From Ianthella basta (Eukaryota > Porifera > Demospongiae > Verongiida > Ianthellidae), in contig OZ025870.1 in the NCBI GenBank assembly GCA_964019415.1, forward strand, positions 8,948,415-9,012,414: a stretch of DNA of 64,000 nt, read 5' to 3'. Below are positions 22,001-30,179 of this stretch, in pieces. The stretch's first letter is position 1. The number at the start of each line of letters is the position of its first letter. A program made the translations under genes and the position numbers. A model generated the notes under the pieces. It had not been told where the DNA came from. It worked only from the letters and a program-made list of their open reading frames with translations, and did not search any database.

Positions 22001-23534
22001 AGCTCGGTTCCTACTGGAGAGTGGCAGTGATGTCCGTGAACAGGAGAATGTGAGTATGGTATAGCAACTTAGTGTGCTCTTGCAATAATATTGGTCTATT
22101 GTAGTGGCTAGATCATGGTTGTAACTTGTGCACTAATTGTAGTAATAGAATTCGCAATGTGGACTGTAAAGTGTACCGGTGTAAAGTCTATGAAATGTGT
22201 GTGTGACGTCATGTAATAGAGTTGTATAAACCGTCACTTGTACATATTACGCAATGTATATACAATGTTGTAATGTTGCCATGCACGCTGTGATGTGATG
22301 AACAGTAGTATCTTGAGTAGTTTATTTGCTAGATTACTATGTATGAAGGCAATCACTTCTAACTAACCATGCAAAGTGCATGCATGCCACTTGGCTGGTA
22401 ATATAAATTAGCAGGTTTTGAGGCAGGGCAGATCAGGGTAGTAGACATAAAACCACTTTCTGTTGTGCAGCCAATCCTTTAGATTCATTTGCAGTGGCTA
22501 GTTTCTGCAATTTCTTGGATGGAACATTCTTAGCAACAAATTTCATGACTACCAACACTTGCACTGCCCATGCCACGACAGGTACAGTGCTCTTTCACTA
22601 ACACAACATATAGTAGTTACTTAGAGTCCCTTATTGTCTAATCACACAGAGTATTTGCCTTATCTAATAATGAATTCAAATTGAGTGTATTTGAATCAAT
22701 TGGAAGGAAATGTCCTGCATGCATGTGTAGACAGTTTATATGCAGCACTTCTTTTCTGTCTCTGCAGAATGGAAGCAATGCCTTTCACTTGTGTGCTGCA
22801 AGTGGCAATGTTGCCATTGCTGAGTTCCTTGCCCCCATGATGGAGGGCCACCTTTTCGATGTGAATATTGCTGGATACACAGCCTTGCACTGTGCAACCC
22901 AAGAGGGTCAGCTGTCCATGGTGGAGTACTTGGTCAAATCTTGTGGATTTGATTTGAAAGCAAAAGACAAGGTGGCTATGCCTGCTTTGAATTATCCTGG
23001 TTTTCTGCTCCGGTTTCAATCTCTTGGGACTTATATTGCTGCATGGACATAGCATGCATGACTGATGTGATACGTGATTGTTGTTTAGTTTAGTTTTAAG
23101 GTACACGTTCAACGTGTGATTTTACATTTAAAGGTAACATGGAATACTACAGAGACTCATAGTTAGTCCATTCTGAAACAGTTGACGGAGTCCCTCGCGT
23201 CCAACCACTACTATTGAGTATTCATTGACACTGAATGTTGCATTCCTGCTCATTACATGATTACCATAGCATAAATAGCAACCAGGGAGCAAGTAGAATA
23301 CAGGGTTGTGTATTAACACAGCTGTGGTTGTGTATTAACACAGCTGTGGTTGTGTTATTGCTCTTTTGTACATGTAACACACTGTAAGACATCACCTAGT
23401 ATTATGACTGCTTCATTTTGCCCCTTAATGAACAGGGGGGCTTCACTCCCCTCTTGAGAGCAGTGCTCAGTGGTCATGCTGATGTAGCTCGCTTCTTACT
23501 GGAGAGTGGCAGTAATGTCCATGAACAAGACAAA
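3848..23534 (+). CDS. Ankyrin-repeat gene with tandemly duplicated exons (18-exon array)
   Basis: Ankyrin repeats are protein-protein interaction modules; no catalytic domain is visible here, so the partner is unknown. Each A exon encodes 68 residues with two repeats (cores such as NAFHLCAAGGNVAIAQFL and DGYTALHWA). Each B exon encodes 33 residues, one repeat (TPLLRAV.SGHAEVARFLL). The order is A1 B1 A2 A3 B3 A4 B4 A5 B5 A6 A7 B7 A8 B8 A9 B9 A10 B10. Every exon is phase 0 at both ends, has AG/GT borders and contains no stop. If all are joined they give 944 residues. I found no start codon, promoter or N-terminal exon; the gene may begin before the window. Likely 3' exons are at 37,937 and 38,288. 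Different splice combinations would stay in frame, but usage cannot be told from DNA alone. Confidence 0.85.
4452..4550 (+). CDS. Ankyrin exon B1
   Basis: The acceptor is TTAATGAACAG and the donor GTGAGT. It reads GGFTPLLRAVLSGHAEVARF and ends YEQDN: one complete 33-residue ankyrin repeat that continues directly into the next A exon. Confidence 0.85.
5490..5693 (+). CDS. Ankyrin exon A2
   Basis: D27/R53/K60 class, with V22 for Ala and C42 for the usual Trp. No B exon follows. The downstream sequence switches to a different spacer shared only with A6. Confidence 0.85.
5700..6440 (+). repeat. Variant spacer, copy 1 (replaces the B-exon region)
   Basis: After A2 the usual intron and B exon are absent. 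The sequence instead matches 11,832-12,254 followed by 13,074-13,350 after A6. It holds no ankyrin coding sequence. At about 6112-6130 it shows the uninterrupted form of the site that carries an 820-bp insertion in the other copy. Confidence 0.8.
6718..6921 (+). CDS. Ankyrin exon A3
   Basis: It begins HGSNAFHLC, with I11, L19, S27, E53, R60 and an unusual G62 where the others have Asp. Acceptor CTCTCTACAG, donor GTAAGC. It is the closest partner of A7. Confidence 0.85.
7323..7421 (+). CDS. Ankyrin exon B3
   Basis: Identical to B1 in protein except N32 for D32 near the end (YEQNN). Confidence 0.85.
8363..8566 (+). CDS. Ankyrin exon A4
   Basis: D27/R53/K60 class, with F21, V35, F37 and S44 unique to this copy. 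Confidence 0.85.
8968..9066 (+). CDS. Ankyrin exon B4
   Basis: Begins WGCTPLLRAVRSGHAD, with K23 for Glu. The N-terminal WGC variant is shared only with B5. Confidence 0.85.
9981..10184 (+). CDS. Ankyrin exon A5
   Basis: D27/K60 with Q53. It has D47 in place of the ankyrin-consensus Gly (TQRDHLS), a change at a structurally conserved position. Confidence 0.85.
10585..10683 (+). CDS. Ankyrin exon B5
   Basis: Begins WGCTPLLRAVRSGHAE and ends YEQDT, a unique final Thr. Donor GTGAGT. Confidence 0.85.
11622..11825 (+). CDS. Ankyrin exon A6
   Basis: Begins KGRNAFHLC. D27/R53/K60 class with C42 as in A2 and L23 for Pro. Like A2 it is followed by the variant spacer and lacks a B exon. Confidence 0.85.
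11832..13350 (+). repeat. Variant spacer, copy 2 (interrupted)
   Basis: The counterpart of the spacer after A2. Its two halves, 11,832-12,253 and 13,074-13,350, align with an uninterrupted stretch there. The interruption is described as a separate feature. Confidence 0.8.
12254..13073. mobile_element. Roughly 820-bp insertion with internal tandem subrepeats
   Basis: The paralogous spacer reads straight through CACGTTTTCATT into AAAAAGGAAGTC. Here about 820 bp intervene, so the precise empty site supports insertion rather than divergence. Near the ends, GGGGCGCCGGGG (about 12,283) and GACGCCCC (about 13,065) are loosely inverted. Inside are two diverged tandem copies of about 184 bp (12,642-12,825 and 12,826-13,009), sharing CAGAAG and GAGTGC.GCCATTT. 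The 148-codon plus-strand frame at 12,231-12,677 matches nothing I know and starts outside the insert. It is probably a non-autonomous transposon of unknown class. Confidence 0.6.
13587..13790 (+). CDS. Ankyrin exon A7
   Basis: S27/E53/R60 class, near twin of A3. It differs in S9 for Cys, T18 and C37. The following intron is shorter than in other units: about 13,984-14,022 joins sequences that are several hundred bases apart elsewhere. Confidence 0.85.
14050..14148 (+). CDS. Ankyrin exon B7
   Basis: Begins WAYTPLLRAVHSGHAD. The WAY start and H11 are unique in the array. Confidence 0.85.
15097..15300 (+). CDS. Ankyrin exon A8
   Basis: S27/E53/R60 class with I37 (GITALHWA) where most have Tyr. 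Confidence 0.85.
15708..15806 (+). CDS. Ankyrin exon B8
   Basis: As B1 except H19 for Arg (EVAHFLL). Confidence 0.85.
16376..16823. other. Unassigned spacer at the gypsy insertion edge
   Basis: The ankyrin unit stops matching near 16,375, and the gypsy C-terminal coding part begins at 16,824. I could not find a second LTR in this interval and see no gene. Confidence 0.4.
16824..17945 (-). pseudogene. Gypsy integrase, broken
   Basis: Integrase joins element cDNA to the host chromosome. The 17,400-17,945 part has an N-terminal zinc-binding region with HEGHLGM and CSQC, then the catalytic triad: D in HIDYAGP, D in VTDNGSCF and E in HPSSNGLAE. After a break, 17,145-17,327 continues with RIAPHSTTEVSPSEILLGR, the usual region beyond the catalytic core. 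The last piece (16,824-17,045) is Ser/Thr/Glu-rich C-terminal sequence. Stops and frame changes separate the three parts, so no intact enzyme can be made. Confidence 0.85.
17950..18394 (-). pseudogene. Gypsy RT thumb region; RNase H missing
   Basis: Minus-strand frame with SVTYLGHQIDPDGLH and the following AYLGLLTYYGKFLPDL, the connection after the RT catalytic core. It then runs out of homology after WRWAEE. The next recognisable part downstream is integrase. The RNase H domain normally between them is absent, replaced by about 180 bp (roughly 17,985-18,165) of unrelated sequence. This suggests a deletion with filler, or an insertion plus deletion. Confidence 0.8.
18444..19988 (-). pseudogene. 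Gypsy gag-protease-RT polyprotein fragment
   Basis: A single 514-codon frame. Order: gag C-terminal part, two CCHC zinc knuckles (CYRCGKSGHSAAKC and CHYCGKTGHIKAVC), an aspartic protease with VDTGAAL, and reverse transcriptase with FSKMDLTQAYQQL, LPFGISSAP and the catalytic YLDD. It leaves frame after the YLDD motif near 18,485. Gag and pol fused in one frame is common in this group. The domains themselves look well preserved, so inactivation seems recent. Confidence 0.85.
20021..20340 (-). pseudogene. Gypsy gag N-terminus
   Basis: On the minus strand, MEETLGRIKEFDGDKEEWSQ and following residues (KKLAVFLLLIG) match the start of gypsy gag. The frame stops at 20,021 and the next part (KDIADHFSPTP) continues one frame over, so a one-base change breaks gag here. 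Open sequence without a stop extends upstream of the chosen Met, so the real start is uncertain. Confidence 0.7.
20477..20700 (-). repeat. Putative 5' LTR of the gypsy element
   Basis: Non-coding sequence immediately upstream (minus sense) of the primer-binding-site-like motif. The inner edge in element sense is GGACACCACA. The outer edge is not defined because no second copy is visible. Confidence 0.45.
20701..21212. other. Spacer, no gene seen
   Basis: Between the gypsy end and the next ankyrin unit. I recognise no coding or repeat content. Confidence 0.4.
21213..21276 (+). repeat. Two-copy 32-bp tandem repeat in intron
   Basis: GTGTAAACAGTTGATGAAATG occurs twice back to back just before the A9 acceptor, with small differences in the tail. 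Confidence 0.75.
21308..21511 (+). CDS. Ankyrin exon A9
   Basis: Begins NGSNAFHLC. G27/E53/G60 class with the DVNNGGYTALHCA core. More diverged from A1-A8 than they are from each other. Donor GTATGC. Confidence 0.85.
21951..22049 (+). CDS. Ankyrin exon B9
   Basis: GGFTPLLGAVLSGHADVARF, ending REQEN. G8 replaces the usual Arg. Donor GTGAGT. Confidence 0.85.
22768..22971 (+). CDS. Ankyrin exon A10
   Basis: G27/E53/G60 class, sister of A9, with S12 and DVNIAGYTALHCA. The donor GTGGCT is weaker than the GTAGGC/GTAAGC of the other A exons. Confidence 0.8.
23436..23534 (+). CDS. Ankyrin exon B10
   Basis: GGFTPLLRAVLSGHADVARF, ending HEQDK. This is the last intact exon of the array; donor GTGAGT points to a further exon downstream. 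Confidence 0.85.
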
Positions 23535-23664
23535 GTGAGTATGGTACAGCAAGTTAGGGTGTTCTTGCAATTGGTCTATTGTAGTTGCTAGATCATGCTT
23601 CTAGTTTACGCTCAAATTGTAATAAAGATCCCAATACCGTGGAAATGAGCATTCTAGCTATGTT

Positions 23665-24012
23665 TCTAAAAGTTCTGGAGGTTGCCAGTGCTAGTCCGGT
23701 TCACTGCCATTTTTTCCCTTCCCCCCTTATTTCCTTACCATGTGTATATTGTCCCGAATGTTGCATAGACCATCTTAATTAGCATTTCCGAGTGTCACTG
23801 ATTAGTCAGTGCCCAGTGTGGGAATTTCAAAGGAGGCTCTCGATAGACCTCACCCACATTGGTATATAAGGAGGGAAAGGATCAATGGCTGTTGGTGGTG
23901 ACCAGTGATCTGGCTGCTAAAGGGACGGCTAAAGATCTGGAGGTTGCCAGTTCTGGTCGGTTCATTGCCATGTTTCCTTTCCCCCCTTCTTTCCTTACCA
24001 TGTGTAGTTCCA
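23665..24012. repeat. Pair of 70-bp direct repeats, possibly SINE-related
   Basis: GGAGGTTGCCAGT followed by GGTTCA.TGCCAT, a C-rich run and TTCCTTACCATGTGTA occurs at about 23,678-23,747 and 23,938-24,005. The second is preceded by a TGGCTGCTAAAGGG stretch that loosely recalls a tRNA-type A box. The tRNA/SINE relation is a guess. Confidence 0.4.
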
Positions 24013-24625
24013 AATATTGTCTTCTGTTTCTAAAACCCGTAGACTTTCTCTTGTATTTCGTGCGGGATCTAAATCTTGCCAGTGTCCAAATGCCATAGAT
24101 TCCTCTGTAGTAGAGAAACTGCAGCTGTGATAACAATAGCAGCACCATAACATATCATATGATTCACAGGTCGCCCGACTTATTTGTTTTGTTGATAGGC
24201 AGGATGCAGCAACAATCTGGCTACGAACCAGAGCCAAGAATTTGGACTGCAACTATGCGAGGAACAGGCTTTGGTACCTATCTAAGTACACAGCTCTGGG
24301 AAACGCTGTGGCTGATGTGGCTGACAGTGAGTAAGCTAACGTTTAGCTGACGCGCTGCATCCACTGCCTACCTGTAGGAAACATCTGCTGCGAGAGGAAC
24401 AACCAAACTTGAGAACAAAATCACACGATGTTTTCTCCGCTACTGTCAGGAGTGGCTAACTACTTCCAGAAGACGTGTGATGACGCAAGAACAGGTAGGT
24501 AAGCTGATTCGCTGCCATCTCCTTACCCAATCATTTGGGATCTATAACACTTGGGCACGGTGCGAACAGAATGGCAGTGGCTAACTGCGCTAAGTAAATT
24601 GTCTGAAGACAGCCTGCCAGTAGAG

Positions 24626-25489
24626 ATGTCGACTGGCCAAGACAATAAGTGCCTCAGAATTGGAGCTTGGAATGAGCAATCAGTGAATGGGAAAGATCGA
24701 GAGTTGATTGAACACATGAAGAAGTACGATCTCTATCCTCGGCGTTAGCGAGACGAAGTGGAACGATAGCAGTGCCGGAGACATTGAAGACTACTATGCG
24801 ATCAACTCAGGGGCGAGTGAAGGCAGGGCGAGAGCGGGCGTAGCTGTTATCCTTTCAGAGGGAATAAGAAAGTGTGTGAAGAGTTGGAAATGCGTAAGTG
24901 AGAGAATTGTGGAAGTGAAGTTGAATGTGGCAAAAGATTGCTACACATTGGTGCATGCATATGCTCCAACAGACGACAGCAAGAGTAAGTCCAAAGACCA
25001 GTTTTATGCTGAGATACAGAAGGTTATAGAGAATGTAGGAAGAAGGGAAACTTTGATTGTTATGGGCGACCTAAATGCAAGAGTGAATAGAAATACAGAA
25101 GTTTGGGGTAGTGTTCTTGGGTGTCATGGGGAGGAGGTTAGGAATGAGAGTGGGGAAAGGCTGTTGAGATTCTGTTTGGTGAATGAGTTGATGATCACCA
25201 ATACATGGTATCCACATAAGGACCAAGGAGGCAGCTGAGGAGCCTGATTGAGTACTTCCTGGTGAGAAGGGAAACCAAGACTAGGGTACATGATGTGAAG
25301 GTAGTGAGAGGTGCAGAGATAGGGAGTGATCATCATCTGGTTTTGATGAAGTTGAGCATGAGGATCAAGGGAGAAGGAAAAGATAGGGTGAAGAATGGAA
25401 CAAGGGTAAGCATAGAGAGACTAATGGACAGATGTGAACAGGTGAAGTATCAGCCTAGAATTAGGCAGAAAGTGAATAGTGGTATATAG
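24626..25489 (+). pseudogene. LINE endonuclease domain, frameshifted
   Basis: The domain nicks target DNA for reverse transcription. From about 24,640: LRIGAWNEQSVNGKDRELIE, then after a frame change near 24,735 ILGVSETKW, GVAVILSEGI, VHAYAPTDD, LIVMGDLNARV, and finally GAEIGSDHHLVLMKL with the SDH motif. Stops near 25,237 and the frame change show it is dead. Confidence 0.75.
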
Positions 25490-25856
25490 GAGACATGAAG
25501 GTCAGCCAGAGGGGGTAACTGTTGAAGAGGCATGGGTTGGGTTCAAAGAGGCTATACTGAGCACGGCTCAAAGGACCAGCAAAAGAGAACAAAATGGTGG
25601 AATAATGAGGTGAAGGAAGCAGTGATGCAGAAGAAGGTAGCATAAATAGTATGGTTACAGCAAAAGACATCAGAGGAGTATTTGAAGGCTAAAAGAGAAG
25701 CTAGCAGAAGGTAGTCAGTAGTGTGCAAAATGAGGAATGGATTGAAATGGGCAAGTTTTTGCAGGAGGATTTTCAGAGAAAACAGAGAAGGTTCTGGAAA
25801 AAAATGACAAACAAGAATAAAAGTAGGGTGGATGGAACAGTATTTGATAAAATGGT

Positions 25857-26160
25857 GTGGGGATTGCTGATGAGAAAAGGGTTATGAATCAATGGAAGGA
25901 ATACTTTGGAGGGTTACTAGTTGGGGGATGCTCAGGTGGAAGGAAGAATACAGTAGACAGGATGTGGAGCCAGAGATGGAGGAGGAATGCATTGGAGGTC
26001 ATAGCAGCCATTGCTAAGCTGAAGAAGGGGATGGCTCCAGGCGTATGTGGTATTAGTGCTGAGATGCTAAAAGCTGGAGGAAGGGTTGTAGCAGAATGGT
26101 TGCACATGATCATTAACTTGATGTAGATGAAAGGGGAGGAGCTGGCTGATTGGAAGAAGG
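25857..26160 (+). pseudogene. LINE reverse transcriptase, N-terminal piece
   Basis: Contains QWKEYFGGLL and AIAKLKKGMAPGVCGISAEM, typical of the region before the RT fingers, then DWKKAV. About 50 residues expected next are missing where the first nested block begins. Confidence 0.7.
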
Positions 26161-26164
26161 CAGT

Positions 26165-27617
26165 TCAAACATGGCAAACGATAAATGACGTCATAGCCTT
26201 GCTTCCGTTTTGTATTCCATATTTGGCATGTCACGAGATTGTCGTGTGACTGAAGTATTTCGAGATGGCAGAAATGAGTTTTGCAGTAAATCACTTTCCT
26301 GACTTTGAAGGACATCAGCCCTTTGCACAAAGAGACCAGATTTCATGACCCAAGGATGCTTTACACTTCTCCATGTGACCGCTTTTAGTGCGAGGTTCCT
26401 ATCGTGAGTTATCCAGTGTCAAATGTTTGTCCGCGAAGGAAGAATTTAGCTTTCGCAATGTAAATCTGCAGCAGATTGGTTTATCAACAGCGGTCACATG
26501 GAAAACTTGGATGATGTGATTGTGCATGGTTCTATGTAATTTCATTCACTTTTAGCCTCTCCCACGGAGTCGATCGGCGATTTCCGCATTTTCATAGGTA
26601 CTCTTGTCGGCGGAGATTCTCCGTCAAATAAGCTGTCAATGACACATGTGAATTATGGCTATGTAAACAATGCGGTTGCTGCGCACGGCCAATTTTGACC
26701 ATTGTATTTTCTTCCTTTTCTCCTGTAAATCAAGTCTGGAGAAAGCAAGAATGGGATGAAGACGAAGCCCGAGCTTTCTTCTTTATGCAAATGTCTGCTA
26801 TTCATTGTTATTCATTCTATGAAGCGAGAAATGTCGCCGTAAAAAACCAATAAAATAACACTTGTTATGGAAGCAGACTTTTCTGAGACGGTTAAGAGCC
26901 AAAGCAAAGACATAGGTAAGTGCAGAAATGTACTACCTAACTTTTCCATGTGGGGGATTTTTGTAAACCAACCAGTCGTAAAGTTACATCAGCGCAACTG
27001 AATATTTCGAACATGTTCATGCACTGCGCACGCTGTAACTCTACACAGAGACCCAGTACAAAAATCCCCCACATGGGATCGCTAGATCGTACCTTTTGCT
27101 TGCCATTTTAGCCTTCAGCACACAATTATCCTTCATACAGTCTGCTAAGAGATTCAGTGGCCGTACTCGTCACCTGGCTGTCAAACAGCAAAAGTCACAT
27201 GAGGTCATTTTTTGAAAATGGCCGACAATACGGTTTTGTTTTCCGCGATTCGACGGTTCTGCTTGAACAATTTGATCAAACCTTCATGTTTAGTATTGCT
27301 CCATTTATTAGCCGAATACTACTTTTTAAGGCGATTTTATTCAGAACTTCCTATGCAGTCACGGGAATGTCACATGACAACGCTCGCGTATCCATGGCAA
27401 CACAGGAATTCACACCTTTGAGGTGTCATATTTTCTTATGTAAACTGAACTGACATATCCCACATGCGGAATTACTTGTGGTGCTGAATTGAAGTACAAG
27501 AATGCAGCTTCATTTACATATGCTTGCTTGGTGCAGATTCTATCTACAGGAGAAAGAGCAAAGAATACAAAGGTCAAGAATCGACCCACATTGTTTACAT
27601 AGGACATAACCCACATG
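26165..27617. mobile_element. Block of nested inverted-repeat elements inside the LINE
   Basis: The block separates LINE RT pieces. It contains end sequences of the CATGTGGGACATGTCC family (near 27,452-27,468 and 27,580-27,617) and a separate 131-bp foldback. I found no transposase. Confidence 0.55.
26946..27076. mobile_element. 131-bp foldback element with 20-bp perfect inverted ends
   Basis: CCATGTGGGGGATTTTTGTA at 26,946-26,965 is the exact reverse complement of 27,057-27,076. Pairing continues weakly inward (GTAAAGTTACA against GTAGAGTTACA in the complement). Confidence 0.75.
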
Positions 27618-27724
27618 CGTGCGTAGACTAAATATTTATGGTCTGACAACTAGCGAGAAGATACTGGAGAAGAACAGACAGATGGCAGTAGCATGTGTGG
27701 ATCTCGAGAAAGCATATGACAATG
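27618..27724 (+). pseudogene. LINE reverse transcriptase, first catalytic-Asp piece
   Basis: LTTSEKILEKNRQMAVACVD followed by LEKAYDN, the RT motif with the first catalytic aspartate. Upstream, CVD-stop-IF fits CVDQIF with a CAA to TAA change. The second nested element cuts it off. Confidence 0.75.
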
Positions 27725-28590
27725 CATGTGGGACATGTCCTATGTAAACAATGTAGGCCGATTTTTGACCTTCGTATATTAGCTTGTATCTCCTACAGGT
27801 TTTGTTGGTTCAGGTTCAGACAAGTGCCAAGAGGAAGACCAAAGACTGCTCTCTAATTGAATGAATGATTTCTGTTAGTGAAGTATTTCTGTATGAAGAA
27901 ATGTTGCCAGTTATGAAGCCATCCAATAAGTGGGAAACTTCGATGTGGTGATCGAGGGAAACTCTGAGGTTGAAACAGAAAGTACAGCCCTGTTCCTACG
28001 CATACACCCTAAGTTTTCACTGCATGCATAGTTACTAAACCAATCCTAAAAAGTTAAATGAAGAAAACTAACTTTTATTTCTCCTGTGACAAGTTTTGTG
28101 CCTTGTAACTCCACACAAGAACCGACTTCATACTATGCATGCGGTGAAATCCTAGGTAGATTTCTTAGCTTTCGGAAGCATCCTTCAGTGCGTCTCTAAT
28201 TGAACTTCTGGCTTACTAAACCACAGCATGGTATGGTATATAATGGCAAGGTATGCTAAACCATGGCATGATATAGTATATAATGGCATGGTTTAGCAAA
28301 CCCAACATGGTTCAATATATAATGGCATGTTATAGTGTAGAATGACATGGTATAGTATATAATGGCATGGTATAGTATATATTGACATGAAATTTTATAC
28401 AATGGCTAAAAAATAATTTTGGCTCAAACGGCACCCCATAGGATATAACGTTCAATTTCTCTGGCCTCATGAATCACGTGCACATCACATGCAGTGCAAG
28501 CGTAGCCATGGCAACACAGGAATTTCACACCTCAAGGTGTGAATACCTCAAAGTTCATGTTATGTAAACAAAGTGGACATGTCCCACATG
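27725..28590. mobile_element. Inverted-repeat DNA element in the LINE (866 bp)
   Basis: CATGTGGGACATGTCC at 27,725-27,740 is the exact reverse complement of 28,575-28,590. The LINE coding frame resumes just after the right end. CATG at both outer edges could be a target duplication or part of the repeat. There is no coding capacity. It includes a 20-bp tandem array at 28,224-28,390. Confidence 0.7.
28224..28390. repeat. Minisatellite, about 20-bp unit
   Basis: Repeats of ATGGTATAGTATATAATGGC with variation, roughly eight copies, inside the inverted-repeat element. Confidence 0.75.
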
Positions 28591-28595
28591 TGAAG

Positions 28596-29400
28596 GTATG
28601 TAGGGATAAGCTGTGGTGTGTGTTGGATGAGTATGAGAGCAATCTGGTCGTTATATGCAGGAAGTGAGATATGTGTTAAAGTTGGTGGAATGCTGTCAGG
28701 CTGGTTTCCCATTAGCCAGGGAGCGAAACAGGGTTGCGTGCTGTCGCCATGGTTGTTTAATGTATTCATGGATAGAATTATGAGAGAGGTGAAGGAAAGG
28801 CTACAAGGTGGTGTACAGCTCACTACTACACTGGTTCAGATGCTACTAATTGCAGACGACATAATTGTATGTACAAAAAGAAGTAAAAAACAATAGAGAA
28901 AACAAAAATATTGATGGTTAGCAGGACAGGTGAGTGGTGCAATATAAGTGTTGTTGGGGAGGAAGCTGAAGAAGTGGACAAGTTGAAGTACCTTGGAGTG
29001 ATGATAAGTGGAGATGATGTATGTGATGATGAGATTAAGTAGAGAATTGGTGCAGCAGCAAGAGTGGTGGGAACAATGAGGAAAGAAGTATTGGAGAGAA
29101 GAGAATTCAGAAGGAAAAGAAAATTTAAATGCGGGTCTTCAATGCTATGGTGGTGCCAACGCTTCTTTATGGATGTGAGATGTGGACAGTGCAGAGGAGA
29201 CATGTAAGCAAGCTGCAAGCATTTGAAATGATGTGTTTGAGAAGAGTACAAGGTTTGGCAAGAATGGATAGAGTCAGAGATGAGGAGGTGAGGGAGGTAC
29301 TTGGGCAGGAAGCAGTGATTGAGATGGTAAAGGAGAAGCAGAGAAAGTGGAAGGCATAATTGGAACAAATGAGAGACGACAGGTTGGAGAAGATATAGTG
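28596..29400 (+). pseudogene. LINE reverse transcriptase, C-terminal pieces
   Basis: Contains QGCVLSPWLFNVFMDRIM and LLIADDIIV (RT catalytic motif, Ile for the usual Tyr/Phe and Ala before DD). After frame changes come KLKYLGVMIS and LLYGCEMWTV, with LQAFEMMCLRRVQG, the usual RTE-like tail. Several frames are used, so it is inactive. Confidence 0.75.
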
Positions 29401-29600
29401 TATAAGGAGGAAGCAAAGGGAAAGAGACCGAAGGTGAGACCCAGAATAAGATGGCACGAGAATTGGTGAATTGTGCCTTGGTGGAAGATGTGCCTGATGA
29501 CATTGGAGGCGGAGGAAGCCAAGCTGGCTCATAGAAATTAGAAGGTGCGACAGCACGATGCATGGTGATCAGCTGCAGCGAAGTTAACTGTAATCTGAGT

Positions 29601-30179
29601 CTTTATGTTCATTCGGTAGCTAGCTAGCTACCTGAGATGTCTTTTGTACGTCCTCTCACTGAATAATTGGCCACCTTCGACGCTCAATTTGCGGAGTTGA
29701 CAGTAATCTCCATGTTGCTTCGTTACCTGCAATATCTACACTACACTACCCAACCATAAACATTGAGTAGTGTAGTGTTGATCTGAATGTATTGTGCATC
29801 TCAAGACCTGATATAGCTACTATCAATCCAATCAGACATGCATAGACAGAGCATTCATTCAACCCTCTAGATCTGTTCCCAAACTTGGGTAGTCATTAGG
29901 ATATGGACTGTGTGATGTCATAGTTGTGTACAGGTAGCAGCTATCCACAGTTTGAGAACTGATGTGTGAAGTCAGCAGTGCGAAATTACATATGTACAGC
30001 AAAAGAAAGATATTCACACCAAAAATTAGATATAATCACCTTGGCACAACAAGTAGCAGATACATATGCGCCCAATAAACATAGCAACCACCTAGCAATG
30101 GCAATATCTAAGTATCTCTATATACATTTTGGTAGAGCTCAATTCCTCTATTCGCAAAATCCTCCTTTAGTTTGCGCAT
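29601..30179. other. Intergenic, one hairpin
   Basis: No gene recognised. ACACTACACTAC at 29,738-29,749 and GTAGTGTAGTGT at 29,767-29,778 form a perfect 12-bp stem. Confidence 0.5.

Larger units (their letters stand above)
24180..29600 (+). mobile_element. Decayed RTE-like LINE, interrupted twice
   Basis: Coding pieces of an apurinic-type endonuclease and reverse transcriptase appear in order on the plus strand, in changing frames, split by two blocks of inverted-repeat elements (about 26,165-27,617 and 27,725-28,590). The style of the endonuclease (SETKW, YAPTDD, GDLNARV) and RT C-terminus is like RTE/BovB elements and their relative CFDP2. Both ends are approximate. Confidence 0.75.

Noticed and set aside
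28826..29563. 245-codon minus-strand open frame
   Set aside because: It is antisense to the LINE RT C-terminal region and is Ser/Leu/Pro-rich in the way a purine-rich sense strand produces.
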